Below, piece after piece: positions 1 through 5,921 of a stretch of DNA of 13,331 nt. Each line of letters begins with the position of its first letter. The first letter of the stretch is position 1. Source of the stretch: Myxococcales bacterium (lineage in GTDB: Bacteria; Myxococcota_A; Polyangia; Polyangiales; Polyangiaceae); contig JAHFDX010000029.1 in the NCBI GenBank assembly GCA_023248785.1, positions 1 through 13,331 on the forward strand. Direction: 5' to 3'. Below the pieces are notes generated by a model. It was not told the origin of the DNA, ran no database searches, and saw only the letters and a program-made list of their open reading frames with translations. The position numbers and the translations under genes were made by a program.

Positions 1-213
1 CGCATCGGCATTGCCTTTGCGATCGGGGTCGAAATCGGGGTCGAAGACGAGCTGGGTGATGCCGTCGCGATCTCGTAGATCGATGAACACGCAGCCGCCG
101 TGATCGCGATAATTGTCGACCCAGCCGAAAAGCACAACCTCGCGCCCTTCGTCCGTCGCGCGCAAGTCGCCACAACGGTGCGTTCGTTTCAGCTCATCGA
201 TGAATCGTGCCAC
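1..213 (-). CDS. aspS: Aspartate--tRNA ligase, N-terminal part (cut by window edge)
   Basis: The minus strand encodes 71 residues beginning (V/M)ARFIDELKRTHRCGDLR and continuing through VLFGWVDNYRDHGG, CVFIDLRDRDG and ITQLVFDPDFD. This is the N-terminal OB-fold anticodon-binding domain of bacterial class II aspartyl-tRNA synthetase, the cytoplasmic enzyme that charges tRNA-Asp (in some lineages also tRNA-Asn). The GTG start at 213-211 was chosen because AGGAGG (plus-strand cctcct, 221-226) lies 7 bases upstream and the family similarity starts about ten residues in. The catalytic domain and motifs 1-3 lie beyond the window, so discriminating and non-discriminating types cannot be told apart. 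The gene is divergent from the membrane protein starting at 313. Confidence 0.93.
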   Translation of the reverse strand, partial: MARFIDELKRTHRCGDLRATDEGREVVLFGWVDNYRDHGGCVFIDLRDRDGITQLVFDPDFDPDRKGNADA

Positions 214-312
214 GCGGATGCCTCCTGTACGGAACCACGCAGTCTACAATGCCCTGCAAAGAAGCCGACCGAAAGTTGTGGATGGCCTCGGCGAGCAGGT
301 ACGGTACCGTCG
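214..312. promoter_or_regulatory. Divergent intergenic region between aspS and the membrane protein
   Basis: These 99 bases separate two divergent genes and must hold at least one promoter for each. On the plus strand TACAAT at 245-250 matches five of six bases of a sigma70 -10 box, but no convincing -35 box sits 16-18 bases upstream. On the minus strand TAGACT is a weaker -10-like match. The exact promoters are not resolved. Confidence 0.35.
221..226 (-). promoter_or_regulatory. Ribosome binding site of aspS
   Basis: The minus strand reads AGGAGG, followed by 7 bases and then the GTG codon at 213. This consensus site fixes the GTG start of aspS. Confidence 0.85.
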
Positions 313-2061
313 ATGATGCGCGCGTCTTCGCGCTTGCAGCCGTTGATTGCGCTCCTGGTTTTCGCAGTGCCTGCGTGCGTTGTCGCGGTGCTTGCCACAA
401 CTGTTCCCGAGGTCGGGCGTGATGTCGAGACGGTGCGTCTTTTGGGAGCACGTACCCTGGGAACTTGGGGCGGAACGTCGCGAACACTGGATGCGGTTGC
501 TGGAGCGGCATCGGGTTTGCTGCCGGTTGCGACGCACGCTGCACGCGTGTGCATTGCAAGCGGAATGCTCGTAGGAGTCACGGCCTGGCTATTGTGGATG
601 GCTCTGCGGAGGTCGTATCGTTCAGCTGTCGACGCGACTTCCACAATGACTTCGTGGATGGCCGTGGTCGTGCCGATGGCGGCTGTGCTCTCGACCCCGT
701 GGTTGACGGAAGCCGCGCAGGGGCTTTCATCCGTTCTCGCGGCACTGCTCGTGCTCGTGCCCGGCCTTGTCGTCCTCGCGCGGTCCGATCAGCCCAGGCT
801 CGCACTTGCAGTAGCGGTTCTTGCGCTTTCCTACGACCTGGGCATTGGCCTTGCTGCTGCTTGCGGGCTTCTCTTCGCGCTGTCCACTCGTGAGATGCCG
901 TCGTTTAAGAGCATGCAACCATGGATTGCGGCTGCCGTTCTCTTACTGGGATTGCGCGGTCTTGGATGGGCGCTCAAGCTTCGGGATCTGTCGCTCGCAA
1001 CGAATACGCCTTCAACGACCCTTGTTTCGCTTCGTGCATTTGCGAGCTCTCACGTGGGTCTTGTGGTCGGAACGCTTGCTCTTCTCACTCTTGTGACAGG
1101 CGCTTTGCAACCTGCGCTGCGAAGACATCTCGCGCCGTGGATCGCGTGGACGTTTGCCGCCGGATTTGGGGCGACGTTCGAACCCCTTTCGCTGCCGCTT
1201 GAAGGGGCATTCGGATGGCCCGCGCTCGTTCTTGTTGTGTCGTCGTGTGCACTTGCCGGATTTTGCATTGTATCGGCCATGGCATGGCTCACAGCGCGCA
1301 AGATTGCCTTCGCGCGCACCAATTCGACACTTCTGTTGTTACTTTTTTCTGCGCTACCCGTCGTTCGTTTTGACTCAGCGCTCTCACGTCTCGATGAAGC
1401 GCGCGCGAACAATCAGTCGCGATGGGATCTTTACGCCTTTGGAACCATGCCGCAAGGCGCTGTGGCCCTCATTGCAGATGAACGTATGCGATGGCGCATG
1501 GCCGCTGCGCGCATGGGCGGTGGATGGCTCAGTGGTGTTGCTATGATGGATCCAACGCACCCCGCAAGCGCCGTTGCTACGCGCGTGATCGCGCAGGAAC
1601 CGCGGCTTCACGAAGCCTGGCGCGCACTCCTCTTTCAGGGCCGGCTGTCTGAGTTTGGTTTGTCGCTTGTCGCCGAATCTCGGCCTGTGTTGATGCATTG
1701 CGACCCCAAATACGACCGTGCGTTGCTTCGACATCTCATGCCGACGCGCGTCCTTTCCGAGTACGAGCGAGAACCTCGCGCACTCAGCGATCGCAAACGT
1801 GCGCTCGAAAACGCGCGACGCGAAACGCAGGCTTACGCGAGGTTACTCGAGGCCATGTCCGAGGGTGCGGGGCGACAGCTGGGCGTGCAGCAATTGCGTC
1901 GGCGCGTACTCTGCGTCGCAGCGGCTGGTGATCGCGATCTGGTCCCCGTGCTTGCCGAAGATGTAATGCGAGTAACGGGTCAAGACGCTTTCATCGACGT
2001 GATCTTGCGTCGAGCGCGTGAAGGACAAGGTTCCGTCGACGTGAAAGATCTCCAGCCGTAG
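313..2061 (+). CDS. Polytopic membrane protein of unknown function (582 aa)
   Basis: The open frame runs upstream to about position 100, but that extension would lie antisense over aspS and reads as non-protein-like sequence, so the ATG at 313 (or 316) is preferred; no strong Shine-Dalgarno is visible. The protein has a hydrophobic N-terminal helix (about 10-30), then roughly nine more hydrophobic segments between about 72 and 351 (for example 136-156, 162-190, 203-221, 247-265, 300-325, 336-351), followed by a soluble, Arg-rich C-terminal region of about 230 residues. This N-terminal helical bundle with a C-terminal soluble domain, and phrases such as GTMPQGAVALIADERMRWR, loosely recall GT-C glycosyltransferase-like proteins, but I see no catalytic acidic motif in the first loop. 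I do not recognise a specific family. It is divergent from aspS and followed 76 bases later by the beta-helix lipoprotein gene. Confidence 0.7.
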   Translation: MMRASSRLQPLIALLVFAVPACVVAVLATTVPEVGRDVETVRLLGARTLGTWGGTSRTLDAVAGAASGLLPVATHAARVCIASGMLVGVTAWLLWMALRRSYRSAVDATSTMTSWMAVVVPMAAVLSTPWLTEAAQGLSSVLAALLVLVPGLVVLARSDQPRLALAVAVLALSYDLGIGLAAACGLLFALSTREMPSFKSMQPWIAAAVLLLGLRGLGWALKLRDLSLATNTPSTTLVSLRAFASSHVGLVVGTLALLTLVTGALQPALRRHLAPWIAWTFAAGFGATFEPLSLPLEGAFGWPALVLVVSSCALAGFCIVSAMAWLTARKIAFARTNSTLLLLLFSALPVVRFDSALSRLDEARANNQSRWDLYAFGTMPQGAVALIADERMRWRMAAARMGGGWLSGVAMMDPTHPASAVATRVIAQEPRLHEAWRALLFQGRLSEFGLSLVAESRPVLMHCDPKYDRALLRHLMPTRVLSEYEREPRALSDRKRALENARRETQAYARLLEAMSEGAGRQLGVQQLRRRVLCVAAAGDRDLVPVLAEDVMRVTGQDAFIDVILRRAREGQGSVDVKDLQP

Positions 2062-2074
2062 CGAACCCCTTTGC

Positions 2075-2088
2075 GCTTGTCGGCAAGC
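2075..2088 (+). terminator. Weak hairpin after the membrane protein gene
   Basis: GCTTG (2075-2079) and CAAGC (2084-2088) form a 5-bp stem with a TCGG tetraloop 13 bases after the TAG stop, followed by TTACTTACT, which is only partly T-rich. It could be a weak terminator; the stem is short and the call is tentative. Confidence 0.25.
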
Positions 2089-2095
2089 TTACTTA

Positions 2096-2136
2096 CTACT
2101 TGAAAGAGAGGCGTATTGAGCCTCGGTTGCAAGTAG
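2096..2136 (+). promoter_or_regulatory. Leader hairpin covering the ribosome binding site of the beta-helix lipoprotein
   Basis: CTACTTG (2096-2102) pairs perfectly with CAAGTAG (2130-2136), and inside it GAGGC (2108-2112) pairs with GCCTC (2120-2124) around a 7-base loop. The intervening 5-by-5 internal loop can add two A-U pairs. The right outer arm ends in AAGTAG, directly abutting GGGTGGGA and the start codons at 2138 (GTG) and 2144 (ATG). Folded in mRNA, the structure would cover the purine-rich ribosome binding region. Alternatively, as DNA it could be an operator. Folding is judged by eye only. Confidence 0.4.
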
Positions 2137-2137
2137 G

Positions 2138-3751
2138 GTGGGAATGATTCCACGCAGTGTGAAGTTCGGTTGCCTGATTGTGCTGTCGTGTGGCTCCGGC
2201 GAAATTGGCAATCCACAGACCGTGCGATCACAGACGAGCGCAAACGGATCGCATGATTCGAGCGCCAACGGCGGGCCGAACTCTGGGGACGGAGGACTCT
2301 TTGCCGAAGCCTCGAGTCCAAAAGACGGCGGAGTGACTCCCAGCGGCGATGCCGGTGGTCCGAGTGTGATCAACGTTGATTGCCCGAAACTCACCTCAAT
2401 AACCGCCGATGCAAATACCGTGTACGTGCGTGCCGACTACACAGGTAGCGAAAGCGGTACGAAGACCGCGCCATATAAAACTGTCGCATCTGCGTTCAAG
2501 AATGCCCCGGACGGAGCGAAAATTTTTATCGCGGCCGGGACGTATGGCGAGAGTCTCGATGTGCCGAACAAGAACTTGAGCGTCTACGGTGGCTTCGCCT
2601 CGAGCTTCGGATCGCGAACGGATGCATGCGCGTCGATCCTCGAATCCTCGAGTACATCGAAAGCGGTGTTGACTGCGGTGTACTCGGTGAAATCATTTTC
2701 ACTTGATGGCGTGACCGTTCGCAAGGGTTCCCACGGTTTTACCGTGGATGGCGATAGCGGTGTTCCAACCAAATACTCCTTCACCAACTCCGTCTTCACA
2801 AAAAATGGGACCACAAGCGAAAATGGCGGAGCCTTGTACCTAAGTCGCGTTACCGCGACCGTGCGCGGAAATGTGATCAAGGCAAACATCGCCGCACGTG
2901 GAGCAGCTGTCGCGGCAAGCGGTGATGTTGAGGTTACGATCGACAACAACCTCGTGGCCGAGAACCTCGGTTACTCCGATCACGGCGGCGGCCTTTACCT
3001 CGGTTGTCGCAAGCAAACGGTGACGCACAACACCATCCGCAGCAATGAAATTGGAAAGGGAATCTCGTACGGCGGCTGGGGTGGTGGGCTACTCGTGTAC
3101 GGCGGCGACGGTGATGTTTCGTACAATGTCTATGTCGACAATTTGGCAGGTGTGGGAGGAGGCCTGTTCGTCGATGACGATGGTCACCTCGTCGAACACC
3201 ACGACATTTTTTTCCGCAACCGTGCGTACCAAACAAGTGAAGGCGAAACCCGAGGCAATGCGATTTATATCGATGGCACTGGCGGAGGTCCAAGTGGTGG
3301 ATCAAGTATCGACGCAACCAACCTGACCATCGTTGACAACGTGTACAACGAGAATCGCCAAGTCGCGGCGAAGGTGCGTGGTTCGGCGTTTTTCCTTGAA
3401 CGTGATTCGAAGCTCACATTGAGAAACTCGATTCTCTGGAACAACGGCGATCTGCCTTTCTATGCGGACACGGCAAATACGATCGCTGTCAGTTACACAT
3501 TGGCACCTTCGAAGTGTTCGGGAACGGGCAGTTGCACGTTTGGCGCAGGGCTCTTCTATCAAGATCCACTGTTCGCTGACCCGGCGAAAGACGACTATCA
3601 TTTGAAGTCGAAATCCGCCCGTTGGAACCCGGCGACGCAAAGCTGGACGACCGACTCGGTCACAAGTCCAGCGCTCAACAAGGGCGATGCGAATGGCACG
3701 CCAGTTGAACTCGGTGCATACGGCGGAACTGCCGAGGCGAGCAAACCCTAA
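2138..3751 (+). CDS. Right-handed parallel beta-helix lipoprotein (DUF1565 / choice-of-anchor Q-like)
   Basis: This is a probable surface or periplasmic lipoprotein of 535-537 residues. Starts are GTG at 2138 or, more likely, ATG at 2144, which places a short charged-hydrophobic leader before the candidate lipobox VLSC (Cys16 from the ATG). A Gly/Ser/Asp-rich linker (about 30-75) precedes the fold. From about residue 93 the text YVRADYTGSESGTKTAPYKT, then AAGTYGESLDV, is the typical opening of DUF1565-type beta-helices, whose 'probability of pattern' repeats bind or cleave polysaccharide in some relatives. Repeated rungs with N, G and V follow (GGALYLS, GGGLYLG, GGGLLVYGG, GGGLFVDDD). The C-terminus, DPLFADPAKDDYHLKSKSA to GTPVELGAYGGT, matches the closing element of choice-of-anchor Q proteins. 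No catalytic residues can be assigned, so an enzyme activity is not claimed. It ends overlapping the convergent SRPBCC gene by four bases. Confidence 0.85.
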   Translation: MGMIPRSVKFGCLIVLSCGSGEIGNPQTVRSQTSANGSHDSSANGGPNSGDGGLFAEASSPKDGGVTPSGDAGGPSVINVDCPKLTSITADANTVYVRADYTGSESGTKTAPYKTVASAFKNAPDGAKIFIAAGTYGESLDVPNKNLSVYGGFASSFGSRTDACASILESSSTSKAVLTAVYSVKSFSLDGVTVRKGSHGFTVDGDSGVPTKYSFTNSVFTKNGTTSENGGALYLSRVTATVRGNVIKANIAARGAAVAASGDVEVTIDNNLVAENLGYSDHGGGLYLGCRKQTVTHNTIRSNEIGKGISYGGWGGGLLVYGGDGDVSYNVYVDNLAGVGGGLFVDDDGHLVEHHDIFFRNRAYQTSEGETRGNAIYIDGTGGGPSGGSSIDATNLTIVDNVYNENRQVAAKVRGSAFFLERDSKLTLRNSILWNNGDLPFYADTANTIAVSYTLAPSKCSGTGSCTFGAGLFYQDPLFADPAKDDYHLKSKSARWNPATQSWTTDSVTSPALNKGDANGTPVELGAYGGTAEASKP

Positions 3752-4659
3752 TTTTGGTGATGTCCGCCCGCAGGCGCGGGTGCAGGTTTTGTTTCTATCT
3801 GCGGCGGGTGCGGTTTCGCCGACGTTGCGGGTGCGGTTTCGCCGACGGCCCTCACGGGTGCAGGCGGATGGGCGTCGGGGATGGCTGCCGATCCTGAAGG
3901 TGCGGCGGATGCTGACGCCGGCGGATGCGCGTCTTTCTGTTTGTGAGAGTCCGCAGTCGCACTTGGTGAGGGGGCGCTGTGTGAAGCGTCGATATGTTCG
4001 TCATGGGGAGCGGAATCGGTGGATGCGTGCTCGTCTTCGCCATGCTCGGGTGACTCGTCATGCTCGGGTGACTCGTCATGCTCGGGCGACTCGTCGTGCT
4101 CGCTGTGGCCCTTCTTCTTTTTCTTGGGGGGCGCGTGCTCGTCCTCGAATTTGCTTTGAAGTGCCCAGAGAAACGCCCTTACGTAGTAGTCGTCGCCTTG
4201 GATGTGGTGCGCGAAGAACCGGAGCATCGGGTTCGGGATTTGCCCGCGCTCGGCGAGAACCACCTTGGTTCCATTTCCGTCGGGCTCAAGGGTGAAGGTC
4301 CATGTTCCGGTGTACATCCCCTTGTCGTGTTTGACCTCACGAACGACTCGCTCAGGTTTCTTACTCTCCGTCGTGGTGACGGTGAAGGAATTCCTTCCCA
4401 TCTCCAGGCGAAACGTGGGGAGCCCGTCTTTCTCGGACGTCTTCTCCCCGCGAATCATGTCGTCGTGCCACTTTGGATAGTCCGCAACGTTGGCGAGAAC
4501 ATCGAACACTTTGTCGGGTGATGCTTGAATGGACACGTCAAACGTGGACTTGTGCTCGACAGAGAGTTTCTCACCGAATTGCTGTGCGACGCCGCCGATG
4601 AGCAACACCATGAGGATTCCTCCAATGACAATGCCGAGGAGGAAGCGTTTGACGTTCAT
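3748..4659 (-). CDS. Membrane-anchored SRPBCC (START-like) protein with repetitive His/acidic tail
   Basis: This 303-residue protein begins MNVKRFLLGIVIGGILMVLL, a single N-terminal membrane anchor (about 5-24). Residues 40-172 resemble the SRPBCC/polyketide cyclase fold: STFDVSIQASPDKVFDVLANVADYPKW is the characteristic first strand and helix, and GTWTFTLEPDGNGTKVVLAERGQI the later strands. Such domains bind hydrophobic ligands in a deep cavity; the ligand here is unknown. A KKKKK stretch (179-183) is followed by tandem EHDESP units (about 187-206), then a His/Asp/Ser-rich part and an Ala/Pro/His-rich end finishing GGHHQN. The tail may bind metal or span envelope layers (inference). No strong Shine-Dalgarno precedes the ATG. 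It lies 59 bases after the cysteine-rich lipoprotein stop and may be read from the same transcript; a short CTCCC/GGGAG hairpin (4680-4698) sits in the gap. Confidence 0.8.
   Translation of the reverse strand: MNVKRFLLGIVIGGILMVLLIGGVAQQFGEKLSVEHKSTFDVSIQASPDKVFDVLANVADYPKWHDDMIRGEKTSEKDGLPTFRLEMGRNSFTVTTTESKKPERVVREVKHDKGMYTGTWTFTLEPDGNGTKVVLAERGQIPNPMLRFFAHHIQGDDYYVRAFLWALQSKFEDEHAPPKKKKKGHSEHDESPEHDESPEHDESPEHGEDEHASTDSAPHDEHIDASHSAPSPSATADSHKQKDAHPPASASAAPSGSAAIPDAHPPAPVRAVGETAPATSAKPHPPQIETKPAPAPAGGHHQN
3804..3847. repeat. Direct duplication of 21 bases, read in two different frames
   Basis: The 21-base sequence at 3804-3824 recurs exactly at 3827-3847, an offset of 23 bases. Because 23 is not a multiple of three, the SRPBCC gene on the minus strand reads the first copy as VGETAPA and the second as SAKPHP. 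The duplication therefore shifted the reading frame of whatever tail existed before it. Confidence 0.85.
4043..4096. repeat. 18-bp tandem repeat, three copies, in the SRPBCC tail
   Basis: The plus-strand unit TGCTCGGGTGACTCGTCA occurs at 4043-4060 and 4061-4078 identically and at 4079-4096 with two substitutions; a partial fourth copy follows at 4097. On the coding strand it encodes the hexapeptide repeat SPEHDE. An 18-bp unit keeps frame, so copy number can change by slippage without breaking the protein. Confidence 0.9.
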
Positions 4660-4718
4660 GGAGTTTCTAAAATAGCCGGCTCCCTGTCCCTACGGGAGGG
4701 GGCTCGCGAAGTTCGACC

Positions 4719-5801
4719 TTAAGGGCCACCGTTAGCTAGACACGCTTGCAGTGCATTGGACGATGTCCAACCACATTCGCCGTCGCCCTGGGCGTCGCAG
4801 TGCGAATACAAATCGTAGCAGGCGTACTTCGGATTGTAGATGCAGATAGAGACCATATCTTTGTTCGCACAGATCTCTTTGCTGCAACCGGATGCGTGGC
4901 AATTTGCTGCCTTTTTCCAGTCGATCTTGAGTTCAAGTGTGGCCCCGTCGCTCGTGAATGTGCCGACGAACGTGTACTTGCCGGGATCGGTCGAAGAAAA
5001 TCCTTTGCAGTTGCTTGCAACGTTGCACTCGTTTCCGGAGCACGTGTAGCTGCCCAGCGTACTGTCTGAAAGGTTGATGTTCGTACCCACGATGAGGCGT
5101 GTAGAGCACTGATTGCAGCAGGGATTGGACTGCGAACAGGCCATCTTCGTGCACATTGTTCCGGGCGACTTCACGTCGGCCGTAACTTGGATGCGCTTTC
5201 CGTTGTACTTGGACGGCGACGCTTCGAGTTGAGCCGTCGTCACATGAATCGCTCCGGCGCCCGAAGCTTGCGCTTTCACAACGACTTCGGCGGTGCCGGT
5301 GTAACCCTGTTCGTAGGTAGTAACGACAAGTGCATACTTGCGCGTTTCGGGGAGCTTCACGTTGTGAACACTCGACGAAACGTCGTTATGATGCGCGTTG
5401 GTGCGCACTGTCCAATCGGCGGTCGCGGTGTCGTCGTTTTGTGCGATGGGATAGCCAAACGGATGTCCCGTGTAGCGCGACACCGGGTAGACGTAGAGAA
5501 TGGTGTCGAGTTCCTTGAGGCCGTCGGCGTAGGCGTCGATCACTTGGCCAACGGTGCCGTCGAACGTGAACGCGCGGAACTGCAAAGTCTTGCTGAACTT
5601 CGCTTTCTTGATTTCACCAAACGCGATGGATTCAGTCGATGCAGGATTGCTGACCGTATCCGCGTCGGTGGTGGAATCGGTTTCGTCGCTGCCCAGATCG
5701 GGGCCGGCGACGGGTGCCTTCGATTGCGTAGAGCTGCTGCACGCGGCCGTGCCGATGACCAGTGCGACGAGCGAGCTTTGAAAAATCCAACGGCTGTTCA
5801 T
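4719..5801 (-). CDS. Lipoprotein with PPC-like domain and two eight-cysteine clusters
   Basis: This 360-residue protein starts at ATG 5801, set by GGAGG five bases upstream (plus-strand cctcc, 5807-5811), although the frame is open 12 codons further. The leader MNSRWIFQSSLVALVIGTAA precedes Cys21, a probable lipidation site. A Thr/Asp/Ser-rich linker (about 23-58) leads to a beta-sandwich resembling pre-peptidase C-terminal (PPC) domains (about 60-177). Residues about 185-295 look OB-fold-like (SKYNGKRIQVTADV to GKYTFVGTFT) and carry eight cysteines: 217, 222, 228, 229, 232, 254, 259, 265. The C-terminus holds exactly eight more (301, 306, 311, 320, 328, 335, 343, 354) in the pattern CHASGCSKEICA, CIYNPKYACY, CGWTSSNALQACL, typical of eight-cysteine-cluster proteins of myxobacteria. 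The cysteines are probably disulfide-bonded, or the middle set may bind metal. Function is unknown. It has its own promoter upstream. Confidence 0.85.
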   Translation of the reverse strand: MNSRWIFQSSLVALVIGTAACSSSTQSKAPVAGPDLGSDETDSTTDADTVSNPASTESIAFGEIKKAKFSKTLQFRAFTFDGTVGQVIDAYADGLKELDTILYVYPVSRYTGHPFGYPIAQNDDTATADWTVRTNAHHNDVSSSVHNVKLPETRKYALVVTTYEQGYTGTAEVVVKAQASGAGAIHVTTAQLEASPSKYNGKRIQVTADVKSPGTMCTKMACSQSNPCCNQCSTRLIVGTNINLSDSTLGSYTCSGNECNVASNCKGFSSTDPGKYTFVGTFTSDGATLELKIDWKKAANCHASGCSKEICANKDMVSICIYNPKYACYDLYSHCDAQGDGECGWTSSNALQACLANGGP

Positions 5802-5806
5802 ACGAT

Positions 5807-5811
5807 CCTCC
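5807..5811 (-). promoter_or_regulatory. Ribosome binding site of the cysteine-rich lipoprotein
   Basis: The minus strand reads GGAGG with a 5-base spacer to ATG at 5801. It selects this start over the in-frame ATG codons at 5837 and 5813. Confidence 0.8.
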
Positions 5812-5855
5812 ATCGACTCAAGAGGTGTGGGTTCCACGGCCCCAAGAGGACGCGC

Positions 5856-5884
5856 GTTATGGTGCGCGTGGCAGGGCGTGTCAA
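5856..5884 (-). promoter_or_regulatory. Sigma70-type promoter of the cysteine-rich lipoprotein
   Basis: On the minus strand a perfect TTGACA -35 box (5884-5879) is followed by a spacer of exactly 17 bases and CATAAC (5861-5856), which matches four of six bases of the -10 consensus. Transcription would start near 5849, giving a leader of about 48 bases before the ATG at 5801. Confidence 0.6.
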
Positions 5885-5896
5885 CTTCTGCGCCTC

Positions 5897-5921
5897 ACGG
5901 CTCCCGCTGAAGCTCAGCCGT
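5897..5921. terminator. Hairpin at the 3' end of the membrane-anchored protein gene
   Basis: ACGGCT (5897-5902) and AGCCGT (5916-5921) form a 6-bp inverted repeat spanning the TGA stop of the minus-strand gene; an inner alternative stem GCTGA/TCAGC (5906-5910 with 5914-5918) competes with it. On the plus strand it is followed by a short T run (5921-5924), but the genes here run minus, where no T tract follows. Its use as a terminator is uncertain. Confidence 0.25.

Noticed and set aside
100..312. Upstream extension of the membrane protein frame to position 100
   Set aside because: It lies antisense over the well-supported aspS start and its residues (Cys, Pro, Arg-rich) do not resemble the rest of the protein; a membrane-protein start at 313 is natural.
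4043..4096. CRISPR array
   Set aside because: The 18-bp repeats are directly adjacent without spacers and keep the reading frame of a protein tail.
4097..4295. Plus-strand open frame 3687-4295 rich in Arg
   Set aside because: Reverse-strand shadow of the SRPBCC tail; its apparent repeats are those of the tail read antisense.
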